Assembly (NCBI GenBank): GCA_020025255.1
Contig: JAHHSK010000014.1
Span: forward strand, 1-33,971
Direction of reading: 5' to 3'
Origin: Ruthenibacterium sp.
Lineage (GTDB): Bacteria > Bacillota > Clostridia > Oscillospirales > Ruminococcaceae
Length of the DNA stretch: 33,971 nt
Positions 22,655 through 31,152 of the stretch are shown here, in pieces. Numbering within the stretch: position 1 is the first letter of the stretch; each line of letters opens with the position of its first letter. A program made the position numbers and the translations under genes. The notes beneath the pieces are model-generated. The model did not search any database, was not told where the DNA came from, and saw nothing but the letters and a program-made list of their open reading frames with translations.

Positions 22655-24388
22655 ATGTCTTCCTTAAAAACTTCTTTCCCGGTTGGGGAAATCCCGCATG
22701 CTGCATATCCACGGCCACAGCTTCGCCGGGAAACCTGGCAGAATTTAAACGGGATGTGGAACTACTGCATCCGGCACGGAGACCATAGACCGGAACAATT
22801 TGACGGAACCATCTGTGTTCCGTTCGCCGCAGAAAGTCAGCTTTCCGGCGTGCACAAACCCGTTCTTCCGCAAGACAGCCTGTGGTATTCCTGTTCCTTT
22901 TCCATTACGGACTTTGACGCAAAAAAGCGCACGCTTCTTCATTTCGGCGCAGTTGATTACTGCTGTACCGTATATATCAACGATCAGCCGGTTGGCAGCC
23001 ATGTCGGCGGCTATACGCCTTTTTCGTTTGATATCACGGATTATGTAACCGATTGTGAAAACACGATCCTGCTGTGCGTGCGCGACAAGACCGATTGCGG
23101 CGATGCCCCGCGCGGGAAACAGGTTCTGCACCCGGAAGGGATTTGGTATACAGCCGTCACCGGCATTTGGCAGACTGTATGGCTGGAACAGGTTGCGCCC
23201 GCCCATTTTACGAAAATTCATTTTTGTCCGCACCTTGACTGTGTCGAAATCACGGCGCAGACAAGCTGCAGCGCAACCGTGCACATGAAAATATGGGAAG
23301 GCGAAAAGCTGATTGCTGCGGAGACCTTCCCTTCCTCTCAGACGTGTACGGTGCATTTTGAATCGCCCCATCTTTGGTCACCGGAGGATCCATTCCTTTA
23401 CCGCGTTATACTGACGTTATCGGAAAACGACCGGGCAACCGACACCGTTGAAAGTTACTTTGGCCTGCGTACCTTCGCTGTAAAGCCGGATGACCAGGGC
23501 ATTACCCGTTTTTTCTTAAATGATCGGCCTTACTTCCAGAAAGGGCTTTTGGATCAGGGCTATTGGCCCGATGGTCTTTATACTGCCCCCAATGACGATG
23601 CGCTGCGTGCTGATATCGAAAACGCAAAATCGCTTGGCTTCAACATGCTGCGCAAGCATATCAAGGTGGAACCGGCCCGGTGGTATTATTATTGCGATGT
23701 GCTTGGCATGCTTGTGTGGCAAGATATGCCAAGCGGTGCAAAATATCCCGGCAAAGCAGTGGCTGTCGGCCTTCCCAACCTGGGCATCCACTTGGCCGAC
23801 CGGCATTACAAGCTCTTCCGGCGGACGGATGCAGCCGCCCGGGAACAGTTCCTGCGCGAACTGACCGAAATCATCGACACCTTGAAGGACACCGTATGCA
23901 TCAGCACATGGGTGCCTTTCAATGAAGGCTGGGGGCAATTTGATTCTGCTGATATTACTGCTCGAATTTGGGCGATCGACCCTTCCCGCCCGGTCGATTC
24001 TGCCAGCGGATGGCACGATCAGGGTGCCGGAGATTATAAAAGCCAGCATACCTATATTGTAAAAATCCGAGCACAGAAATCCGGCGGACGGGCGTACGCA
24101 CTAACGGAATACGGGGGTTACAGCCAGATTATTGACGGACACTGCTGGGATGAAATGAACAGTTTTGGCTATAAGATGTTTCCCGACCGGGAAGCCTTGA
24201 GTCTTGCTTATCAAAGGCTGCATGAGGAACAGGTTTTCCCTCTTATCCAAAAGGGACTTTGCGTTTCTATCTACACGCAGCTTACAGACGTGGAACTTGA
24301 GGTAAACGGCATCTATACCTATGATCGCGCAATGTGTAAGCTTGATCCCGATGTAGTGCGGGCAATCAACGCAAAGCTGATTGTGTAA
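22655..24388 (+). CDS. Glycoside hydrolase family 2 enzyme (beta-galactosidase/glucuronidase type)
   Basis: A 577-residue retaining glycosidase with the GH2 order: jelly-roll sugar-binding domain (about 15-180, including YPRPQLRRETWQNLNGMWNY), Ig-like domain (about 180-275) and TIM barrel. The acid/base is E424 in WVPFNEGWGQ and the probable nucleophile E485 in LTEYGGY. It is shorter than LacZ (about 1000) and lacks the C-terminal LacZ domains, closer to GH2 beta-glucuronidase or short beta-galactosidase-like enzymes. There is no signal peptide, so it acts on imported oligosaccharides or glycosides. The specificity cannot be assigned. The ribosome site is G-rich but weak (GGTGGTG). Confidence 0.9.
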   Translation: MSSLKTSFPVGEIPHAAYPRPQLRRETWQNLNGMWNYCIRHGDHRPEQFDGTICVPFAAESQLSGVHKPVLPQDSLWYSCSFSITDFDAKKRTLLHFGAVDYCCTVYINDQPVGSHVGGYTPFSFDITDYVTDCENTILLCVRDKTDCGDAPRGKQVLHPEGIWYTAVTGIWQTVWLEQVAPAHFTKIHFCPHLDCVEITAQTSCSATVHMKIWEGEKLIAAETFPSSQTCTVHFESPHLWSPEDPFLYRVILTLSENDRATDTVESYFGLRTFAVKPDDQGITRFFLNDRPYFQKGLLDQGYWPDGLYTAPNDDALRADIENAKSLGFNMLRKHIKVEPARWYYYCDVLGMLVWQDMPSGAKYPGKAVAVGLPNLGIHLADRHYKLFRRTDAAAREQFLRELTEIIDTLKDTVCISTWVPFNEGWGQFDSADITARIWAIDPSRPVDSASGWHDQGAGDYKSQHTYIVKIRAQKSGGRAYALTEYGGYSQIIDGHCWDEMNSFGYKMFPDREALSLAYQRLHEEQVFPLIQKGLCVSIYTQLTDVELEVNGIYTYDRAMCKLDPDVVRAINAKLIV

Positions 24389-24453
24389 ATCCGATTCAGC
24401 TGATTGCTTGCTTCGCATCCATATTCTTCAACCATACAAGGAGGTGTGCCGCG

Positions 24454-26835
24454 TTGCAGCACGAATGTCTCACGATCCAACTTTCGGTACGAAGGCTTGT
24501 TGAATTCGTTCTTCGGTGCGGCAGCATTGACAGCCGTTTTGCCGGATTCAATCGTGCCGCTGAGGGCAGCCGCATCCATCGCAAGCTGCAAAAAGCCGCC
24601 GGCAGCAGCTACCAATCGGAGGTTTCGTTTACTGCCGAACGGCAGATCGATGACATCCATTATGTACTCGACGGACGCGCCGATGGAATCATTCAGGATG
24701 AAACCGGGGCGTACACGGTGGATGAGATTAAAACCACCGCTGCTCCCGCAGAGCTTCTGACCGCGGATTTCAATCCCCTGCACTGGGCACAGGCAAAATG
24801 TTATGCTGCTTTTTTATGTGAACAAAAAGGGTTGGATGCGGTACAGGTTCAGCTCACATATTATCAGATCGATACGAATGAAATCATCCGTCACCGCAGA
24901 CGTTTTACCGCCGCAGAGCTTGAAGCCTTTCTGGAAAGCACACTGCGCCTTTATAATCCTTGGGCAAAACGATCTTTCGAGTGGGCTGAAACACGCAGCC
25001 ATTCGCTGAAAGCACTCACTTTTCCTTTTTCAGCATACCGGCCCGGTCAATATGAAATGGCGGGTGCTGTGTATCGTACCATTTGCGCAGGCGGCAGACT
25101 TTTTTGCTGCGCACCGACCGGGATCGGAAAAACGATTTCCACGCTGTTCCCCTCGCTGAAAGCTTTAGGCGAGCAGCGGGGGGAGCGAATCTTTTATTTA
25201 ACTGCCAAAAACACAACTTGTCAGGCGGCAGAAGATGCTCTTTCCCGTTTGGCGGCACACAGCAGCAAAAGCAAAGCACCCATGCGTTTGAAAACGATCA
25301 CCTTATCCGCCAAGGATAAAATCTGCCCCATGGAAGAACGCCTGTGCACCCCGCAGACCTGTCCTCGTGCAAATGGATATTTTGACCGCATCAATGATGC
25401 CTTATTTGAATTTTTATCGCAGCACGACCGTTTCACTCGCAGCGATATTGAACACTTTGCACAGCAAAAGTGTCTGTGTCCGTTTGAGCTTTCTTTGGAT
25501 CTTACGAACTGGTGCGACTGCATCATCTGTGATTACAATTATCTGTTTGATCCGGTTGTAAATCTGAAACGTTTTTTCGCTGACGGCGGCGATTTTATTT
25601 TTTTGGTAGACGAAGCTCATAATCTTGTGGATCGTGCCAGAAACATGTATTCTGCATCCATTCAGAAATCATCGGTTTATCACTTGATAAAATCCCTTGG
25701 CAACCGTCATCGAAAGCTGACCGGAGCACTGAAAAAGGTAAATGCCGCATTGATTGAGCTGCGAAAGCACGCCCAAGCAGAAAAAACGCAGCAGCTTGTA
25801 ATCCCCGAAGGGCTTGCGGATCTGACCAAAACGCTGATGCGTCTTTCTGCCGCTTGTGAAGATTGGCTCGAAGATCATCGGGAAGATATCCTTCGTGACG
25901 AGGTGCTGTCCTTTTATTTTGAGCTGCATTTTTTCCTTTTGATCGCTGAATTTTATGATACCCATTATACAACGCTGGTGAGTGTATCGCGCAGCGAAGT
26001 AACGGTTCAGCTGATCTGTCTGGATGCATCCTCTTTTTTGGATCATTCCATGGCTTTGGGGCGCGCATCCATTCTTTTCAGTGCCACCCTTTCCCCTGCC
26101 GACTACTTTATCAAGACACTGGGCGGCGGCCAGAATGCCCGATTCCTTTCGCTTTGCTCCCCATTTGCACCGGAACAGCTATGCATCGCAGTGGCGGATC
26201 GTGTCAGCACAAAATACAATGACCGGGATACATCCCGCGAAGAGGTATGCCGTTTGATTGCCGCTGCGGTAACAGCCAAACCGGGAAATTACATTGTTTT
26301 TCTGCCCTCCTACAAATACATGCAGGATATTTACGATACCTTTTGCGATTTATTCCCGGATATTGCTGTTGCCATTCAGGAAAGCAGCATGACCCAAGCG
26401 CAGCGCGAAGATTTTTTGATGCTTTTTTCTGCCCAGAGCAAGCGGACCTTTGTCGGTTTTTGTGTTCTCGGCGGTGTTTTTTCCGAAGGGGTCGATCTTG
26501 CCGGAGAACGTCTGATCGGAACCATCATCGTAGGAGTTGGGCTGCCGCAGATCGGCACCGAACAAAACATGCTGCGTGAATATTATGAATCCGAAACCGG
26601 AATGGGGTTTGAATACGCTTACCAGTACCCTGGGATGAACAAGGTTTTGCAGGCAGCCGGCCGCGTCATTCGCACCGAGCAGGACCGCGGTATTATTTTG
26701 CTGATCGATACCCGATATGCCTATTCTTCTTATCGAAATCTGCTGCCACCGTACTGGTCGCATATGCAGCGTGTTCGAAGCGAAACCGAACTAACCAATC
26801 TTCTCGCACAATTTTGGAACAACGAAGCCAAATAG
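24454..26835 (+). CDS. PD-(D/E)XK nuclease fused to an XPD/DinG-type iron-sulfur helicase
   Basis: A 793-residue superfamily 2 helicase. Residues 1-170 form a RecB/Cas4-like nuclease domain with D73 or D77 (LDGRADG) and E91-x-K93 (DEIKTT). The helicase follows: Walker A APTGIGKT (220-227), an Fe-S domain with Cys at about 291, 298, 303 and 340/342, DEAH at 386-389, SATLSP, then GGVFSEGVDLAGERL and QAAGRVIRTEQDRG (motif VI). XPD/DinG helicases unwind DNA 5' to 3' and act in repair of unusual structures; the nuclease domain would trim ends. The start is TTG at 24454 with AAGGAGG nine bases upstream. It begins 65 bp after the GH2 stop, and a function shared with that gene is unlikely. Confidence 0.9.
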   Translation: MQHECLTIQLSVRRLVEFVLRCGSIDSRFAGFNRAAEGSRIHRKLQKAAGSSYQSEVSFTAERQIDDIHYVLDGRADGIIQDETGAYTVDEIKTTAAPAELLTADFNPLHWAQAKCYAAFLCEQKGLDAVQVQLTYYQIDTNEIIRHRRRFTAAELEAFLESTLRLYNPWAKRSFEWAETRSHSLKALTFPFSAYRPGQYEMAGAVYRTICAGGRLFCCAPTGIGKTISTLFPSLKALGEQRGERIFYLTAKNTTCQAAEDALSRLAAHSSKSKAPMRLKTITLSAKDKICPMEERLCTPQTCPRANGYFDRINDALFEFLSQHDRFTRSDIEHFAQQKCLCPFELSLDLTNWCDCIICDYNYLFDPVVNLKRFFADGGDFIFLVDEAHNLVDRARNMYSASIQKSSVYHLIKSLGNRHRKLTGALKKVNAALIELRKHAQAEKTQQLVIPEGLADLTKTLMRLSAACEDWLEDHREDILRDEVLSFYFELHFFLLIAEFYDTHYTTLVSVSRSEVTVQLICLDASSFLDHSMALGRASILFSATLSPADYFIKTLGGGQNARFLSLCSPFAPEQLCIAVADRVSTKYNDRDTSREEVCRLIAAAVTAKPGNYIVFLPSYKYMQDIYDTFCDLFPDIAVAIQESSMTQAQREDFLMLFSAQSKRTFVGFCVLGGVFSEGVDLAGERLIGTIIVGVGLPQIGTEQNMLREYYESETGMGFEYAYQYPGMNKVLQAAGRVIRTEQDRGIILLIDTRYAYSSYRNLLPPYWSHMQRVRSETELTNLLAQFWNNEAK

Positions 26836-26868
26836 CTTTTCTGCCGATTTTCATTTTTTTGCAAAACG

Positions 26869-26920
26869 AAATGAGCGATGTTTTTTGTGGGAAAACCACT
26901 TCAAAAAACATCGCTCATTT
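26869..26920. terminator. Long perfect hairpin between convergent genes
   Basis: Arms 26869-26886 and 26903-26920 pair perfectly over 18 bp, with an inner GTGG/CCAC stem. It starts 33 bases after the helicase stop and ends eight bases before the U32 stop, so it probably ends both transcripts. T6 lies within the stem on each strand rather than after it. Confidence 0.7.
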
Positions 26921-26928
26921 GATTGTAT

Positions 26929-28149
26929 TTACTTCGGAATCCGGTGGCGCAGGATCGACCCTTCCGGCAGCGCGGTTTCGCACGGGATCGAATATTTCAT
27001 CATAGCATGCGGAGTTGATTCAATTTCCTCTTTCTGCTCATTATGTATGTAAGCCGGTTTGAACGCCACGGTCATTCCAAGAGGCGTCAATGCCTCCAGT
27101 TCCTCGCCCAGCGCGATTTTTCCCCGCTGTGTGCAGTAGGCCACACCTTCCTGCCATGCATCCACCACGGCGGCTACTTCCCATTCCCGGATATATCCGC
27201 CGTGTGCCGTATTTTGTGTTGCCCCTTCGCGTCCGAAATAGAATCCTGTGGAATAGTGACGATGCGATGTGCGCATCAGCTCTTCCAGCACATCTTCCGG
27301 GCAAACATACTGATCCGGAGCCTGCATAAATGCATTTACTGCACGGCGGTACGCGCTGGTCGTACTTGCTACATAGTAGAATGATTTCGCGCGGCCTTCG
27401 ATTTTCAAGCTGTCGACACCGGCACGGATGATCTGGTCAATAAACGGTGCCGTACACAGATCATCCGCATTCAGGATAAAGCTGCTCTGTTCTGTTTCAC
27501 CGATTTCAAACATCTGCCCCGGTCGATGCTCCTCGGAAAGATTCCATTTCCAACGGCACGGCTGCGTGCATTCGCCACGGTTTGCATCCCGGCCGGTAAG
27601 ATACCGGGAAAGAAGGCATCTTCCGGAAACCGACATACACATTGCGCCGTGTACAAACGCTTCAATTTCCAGCTCTTTCGGTGTATTATCGCGGATCACA
27701 GCAATATCCTGAAGGGACAGTTCCCGCGCAAGAACCACGCGTTTTGCGCCAAGATCATACGCAGCACAAGCCGCTGCGTAATTTGCAATCCCCGCCTGGG
27801 TGGAGATATGAATTTCCATTTCCGGAGCAATATGCTTAACCAGTGCCAAGACACCAAGATCCGCAACGATCATGGCATCCACTCCGGTTTCCTTCGCGCG
27901 GCGGATAAAATCCGGCATGCGGGCCACCTCTTCGTTCGTGGGGACGGTATTCATCGTCAGATATACACGCCGCCCGTGCGCATGGGCAAAGCGCACCCCC
28001 GTCTCCAGCTGCTCTATGGTAAAATTTTTGGACGCTGTTCTCATTCCAAATTCTGTTGCACCCACGTACACAGCATCTGCCCCATACAAAACAGCAAATT
28101 TCAAGCGTTCCAAATCGCCTGCCGGGCTTAGCACTTCCGGTTTTTTCAT
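26929..28149 (-). CDS. trhP: U32-family protein, probable tRNA 5-hydroxyuridine synthesis protein TrhP
   Basis: A 406-residue U32 family protein. The N-terminal TIM-barrel-like part starts KKPEVLSPAGDLERLKFAVLYGADAVYVG, the family signature, and the central Cys-rich segment GAMCMSVSGRCLLSRYLTGR through GECTQPCRW probably binds an iron-sulfur cluster. In B. subtilis the order yrrL(mltG)-yrrM(trmR)-yrrN-yrrO places U32 proteins (TrhP) after mltG; here a U32 gene directly follows mltG, supporting the same role: prephenate-dependent hydroxylation of tRNA U34. The methyltransferase trmR is missing from this neighbourhood. AAAGGAG stands five bases before the ATG. A 13-bp hairpin (28166) lies just upstream of that site. 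Confidence 0.85.
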   Translation of the reverse strand: MKKPEVLSPAGDLERLKFAVLYGADAVYVGATEFGMRTASKNFTIEQLETGVRFAHAHGRRVYLTMNTVPTNEEVARMPDFIRRAKETGVDAMIVADLGVLALVKHIAPEMEIHISTQAGIANYAAACAAYDLGAKRVVLARELSLQDIAVIRDNTPKELEIEAFVHGAMCMSVSGRCLLSRYLTGRDANRGECTQPCRWKWNLSEEHRPGQMFEIGETEQSSFILNADDLCTAPFIDQIIRAGVDSLKIEGRAKSFYYVASTTSAYRRAVNAFMQAPDQYVCPEDVLEELMRTSHRHYSTGFYFGREGATQNTAHGGYIREWEVAAVVDAWQEGVAYCTQRGKIALGEELEALTPLGMTVAFKPAYIHNEQKEEIESTPHAMMKYSIPCETALPEGSILRHRIPK

Positions 28150-28165
28150 GATAGCTCCTTTCAGA

Positions 28166-28196
28166 AATGCAGCCGCACCTTATGTGCGGCTGCATT
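28166..28196 (-). other. 13-bp hairpin between mltG and the U32 gene
   Basis: AATGCAGCCGCAC (28166-28178) and GTGCGGCTGCATT (28184-28196) pair perfectly around a five-base loop. On minus it is followed by TTTCTG and at once by the U32 ribosome site. It could be a partial terminator, an mRNA end-stabiliser or a processing site. Confidence 0.6.
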
Positions 28197-28224
28197 GTTT
28201 ATGATTCGTTATTGTGCGCCGGAT

Positions 28225-29631
28225 TCAGGGGCGAATCCCCTCTTTTTCAAGCTGTGCGGTAATTGCTTCATGTTCGGCATTCGTATTAGCAAAATGATAG
28301 TTGCCCTTTGTATCCGTCTGGAAGAAAAGATAATTGCAGTTTTCCTCCGGCCAAAGCGCCGCTTCGATTGCAAGGGTGCCGGGATTGGAAACCGGCCCGG
28401 CCGGCAGACCCTGATGCGTATACGTATCATATGCTGCCCGCATTTCCGGCGGAATTGCATCCCAGCTGCCAAACCCATAGCTTCCTGCCATAGAATCATA
28501 AATGTAGTTATTATCGTCTGCTTTTTCCTTATCCCATGCTACGTTGCTGCCCAGCGTGATCCCCTTGCGCAAGCGATTATGAAATACAGCCGAAACCTGC
28601 TTGCTGTATTCATTGCCGGCTTCTTCCTGAACAAGGCTTGCAAGCGTGATCACATCGGCAAGCGTCATTTCGAGCTCATCCATTCGCTGGTACATTTCAT
28701 CCGTGATTTTACGGTCGAATTCGCCGTAAATTTTCGCCACCATGTTATATACGCTGTCCCCTACAAAAAACTCATAGGTATCCGGGAAAAGATAGCCCTC
28801 TGCCCGCATAAATGTATTGGGGTGCTCCCCGCGCTGTGACCAGAACTTGAATTGACTGAAATCGCCGGTTTCGTTGGCAACTTCCAAAAATTCTTCTGCC
28901 GTGCAAAGGCCGGCCTGCTCCATGATCTGCGCATACTGGATTGCCGTCTTCCCTTCCGGGAACGTAACGCGCACGGTTTCACGTTCATCCGTTGCCTGCT
29001 GGAGCACCGTGATGATCTCATCATAACTCATATCCGATGCAAGTTCGAAGGTGCCGTACTGCAGCGTATTGGCAGCACCATCCTTCCCGCGCACATAGAA
29101 CGAAAATGCGTAGGAAGACCGGATGATATCCGCCTGCTTCAGCCGTTTGCCAATCGTCATCAGGCCGGAGCCTTTTTCGATCGTAACCGACTGCGTTACA
29201 ACATCGCCGCGGTTGCCGTTTATTTCATTATGGCACCAGAGCCAACCGCCAAATACGATCCCAACGATCAATAAAAGGGCAGCCACTGCAACGCGCAGTC
29301 CTCTTTTTTTCTTCGGCTCGTCCGGCTCATACGAATCTTCCGAATCAAATTCTTCTTCCAGTGTTTCGTATGCTTGTTTCGCAGCTTTTGCCGCACTTTT
29401 TGCCGTTTTGGCCGAATCCGCAGCCTCCTGCTCCACAATTTTTTTCAATTCTTCCTGATAAAACTGTTTCCATGCATCCGGAAGCGACGCAACACGCTTT
29501 TTCAATTCTGCGATTTTTTCGGCATTCAGCTGTTTTTGCTCTTCTGTCATACGATATGTCTGTGCAGAAAGAGCGGCAAGCTGCCGGACGTACGCTTCTT
29601 TTTCAGCACGGTTTTCTTTATTTTCTGCCAT
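28225..29631 (-). CDS. mltG: Endolytic murein transglycosylase MltG
   Basis: A 468-residue YceG/MltG protein that cuts nascent glycan strands at the outer face of the membrane and sets chain length. It has an unusually long cytoplasmic region (1-110), rich in Ala, Glu and Lys and probably coiled coil, then one membrane helix (about 112-131), a LysM-like domain (SVTIEKGSGLMTIGKRL, 148-164) and the catalytic domain with EGYLFPDTY (278-286) and the catalytic Glu E337 in ASLVQEEAGN. GLPAGPVSNPG is the usual closing motif. Its ATG overlaps the stop of the tmk-like gene by one base (TAATG), with GAGGTG as ribosome site. Confidence 0.93.
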   Translation of the reverse strand: MAENKENRAEKEAYVRQLAALSAQTYRMTEEQKQLNAEKIAELKKRVASLPDAWKQFYQEELKKIVEQEAADSAKTAKSAAKAAKQAYETLEEEFDSEDSYEPDEPKKKRGLRVAVAALLLIVGIVFGGWLWCHNEINGNRGDVVTQSVTIEKGSGLMTIGKRLKQADIIRSSYAFSFYVRGKDGAANTLQYGTFELASDMSYDEIITVLQQATDERETVRVTFPEGKTAIQYAQIMEQAGLCTAEEFLEVANETGDFSQFKFWSQRGEHPNTFMRAEGYLFPDTYEFFVGDSVYNMVAKIYGEFDRKITDEMYQRMDELEMTLADVITLASLVQEEAGNEYSKQVSAVFHNRLRKGITLGSNVAWDKEKADDNNYIYDSMAGSYGFGSWDAIPPEMRAAYDTYTHQGLPAGPVSNPGTLAIEAALWPEENCNYLFFQTDTKGNYHFANTNAEHEAITAQLEKEGIRP

Positions 29632-30299
29632 TATTTCACCTCGTTATCTATCGCTGTCATAATATCACGATGTATTTCTTCAATCGACCGCATGCGGCCA
29701 TTGGAAGAACACGAAATACACTTCCACCCAAGCTTTTGTGCACAGTATTGGCCGGCTTCCCGGCTGTGTTTCAAATAGTCTGTATTTTTTTCGTGAATAT
29801 CTTTCTTTTTTTCGTTCCCATGATATCGCTCGGTCATCAGCCGCTGTGACACATCGGGATCCACATCCAGATAAATTACAAGATCCGGTTCCGGTATGCC
29901 GATTTTACGGTATTCGAAATCGAACAGCCATGCAAGATAGGCATCCCATTCTTGACGCGGCAGTTTGGAGCATTGGTGTACGGCGTTTGCGGTTGTGTAC
30001 CGATCTGCCACCACAACACCGCCTTCATGGTAAAAATCGCCCCATACTGTTTTATAGCTTGCATACCGGTCAACCGAATAAAAACTGGATGCAGCATAAG
30101 CGTTTACCGCATTGGCATCTGCGCCGAACGCACCGGCAAGATACATTTTCACCAAGGCACTGGAATCGCTTTCATAATCCGGAAATGTTATTTTCATGGA
30201 ACGCGTTCCCTGCTCATGCAGTGCTTCCAGCAGCCGCTTTGCCTGTGTTGCCTTCCCGCTGCCATCAAGCCCTTCCAAAACGATCAATTTCCCGTTCAC
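29631..30299 (-). CDS. tmk: Thymidylate kinase-like deoxynucleotide kinase
   Basis: A 222-residue P-loop nucleotide kinase of the thymidylate kinase family. The Walker A is GLDGSGKATQ (10-19), where Ala replaces the usual Ser/Thr after the P-loop Lys; the DR motif is VADRYTTANAVHQ (D99-R100). FPDYESDSSALVKMYLAGAFG resembles the TMP-binding region. It should phosphorylate dTMP to dTDP. The start is GTG at 30299, embedded as GTGA with the thyX stop, and AAAGGAG stands ten bases upstream. The tight link to thyX supports a role in making dTTP. It could be a second, specialised kinase if a canonical tmk exists elsewhere in the genome. Confidence 0.85.
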   Translation of the reverse strand: MNGKLIVLEGLDGSGKATQAKRLLEALHEQGTRSMKITFPDYESDSSALVKMYLAGAFGADANAVNAYAASSFYSVDRYASYKTVWGDFYHEGGVVVADRYTTANAVHQCSKLPRQEWDAYLAWLFDFEYRKIGIPEPDLVIYLDVDPDVSQRLMTERYHGNEKKKDIHEKNTDYLKHSREAGQYCAQKLGWKCISCSSNGRMRSIEEIHRDIMTAIDNEVK

Positions 30300-31072
30300 G
30301 GTGTTTTTTCTCCTTTAAGCTGCTGATATTTTTCCCGCATCTCTGCCATTCGGCCGCAGCTCATCCGTCCCTCTGGGCATCCGCCGGAAACGCAGGGCGG
30401 CCCGCTTTTTTGGAACAAGCCCGGCGCCGCTTCATATGCAAGCTTCAGCATCTGGTCTGCAAGTTCCCGAATTTCCCACTGCGCGCGCTGGCAGCAGCGG
30501 TGATGAAAGAAATTGTTCAGACTGCGTGCATTCATGGTTACGATCATCTTTGTAGTGCAGGCATTGGGCAGAACAAAGCGCGCATCCTCGATCGCCATTT
30601 TTTCCGCTTTTTTTGCAGCGGCTTTTTCATCCAGACCCTGCTGCATCAAACGCCGGATGTGCCCCTCTTTCAGAAGTGCGGCAATACGGCGATAGTTTTC
30701 CGCCTGTGCTGTCATTGCATCGTCAAATGCCTGCTGCGCATCGGAATCGACTGCAATTTCCGGCGGTGTTACATATTCAAATTGATCCAATCGGACGTAG
30801 CGCTGACTTTGTACGCTGTACGAGGCGATGCGGTGGCGCGTGATCTGCGCAAGCAGCGATCGGCTTACCCCTTCAATCGCGAACGTGAACGATGCATGCT
30901 CGGTCGGGCTTTCGTGTCCCAAGCTGGAAAGCCTATCCAGAAATTCACGGCTTTTTTCCGGAGTAAGCCCTTCCAAAAGATCGTCAAGCTGCGCATTGGA
31001 ATAGCACAGCTTCGCCGCCGCGGCCACCACGCGTTCCGGTTCCGGCGTATGTGCAATCAACATCACTTTCAT
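30296..31072 (-). CDS. thyX: Flavin-dependent thymidylate synthase ThyX
   Basis: A 258-residue ThyX, which methylates dUMP to dTMP using methylene-tetrahydrofolate, FAD and NADPH. The signature RHRIASYSVQSQRY (79-92) contains the RHR and the conserved Ser and Arg positions. The C-terminus carries a Cys-rich GPPCVSGGCPEGRMSCG stretch seen in Clostridia homologues. GGGAG stands seven to eight bases before the ATG. Its stop overlaps the tmk start by four bases. An intercistronic hairpin (31089-31117) lies just upstream of its ribosome site, after the pcrA stop. Confidence 0.95.
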   Translation of the reverse strand: MKVMLIAHTPEPERVVAAAAKLCYSNAQLDDLLEGLTPEKSREFLDRLSSLGHESPTEHASFTFAIEGVSRSLLAQITRHRIASYSVQSQRYVRLDQFEYVTPPEIAVDSDAQQAFDDAMTAQAENYRRIAALLKEGHIRRLMQQGLDEKAAAKKAEKMAIEDARFVLPNACTTKMIVTMNARSLNNFFHHRCCQRAQWEIRELADQMLKLAYEAAPGLFQKSGPPCVSGGCPEGRMSCGRMAEMREKYQQLKGEKTP

Positions 31073-31088
31073 TCTGTTTCTCCCTTTT

Positions 31089-31117
31089 GCGGCACCGATC
31101 CATTCCTGCCGTGCCGC
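31089..31117 (-). other. Hairpin between pcrA and thyX
   Basis: GCGGCAC (31089-31095) and GTGCCGC (31111-31117) form a 7-bp stem around a 15-base loop, directly before the thyX ribosome site and without a T run on minus. A placement like that of the mltG-U32 hairpin suggests an mRNA-level role rather than termination. Confidence 0.5.
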
Positions 31118-31152
31118 TTTATTCTTTCCTATCCTTATATACGCTTTACCGA

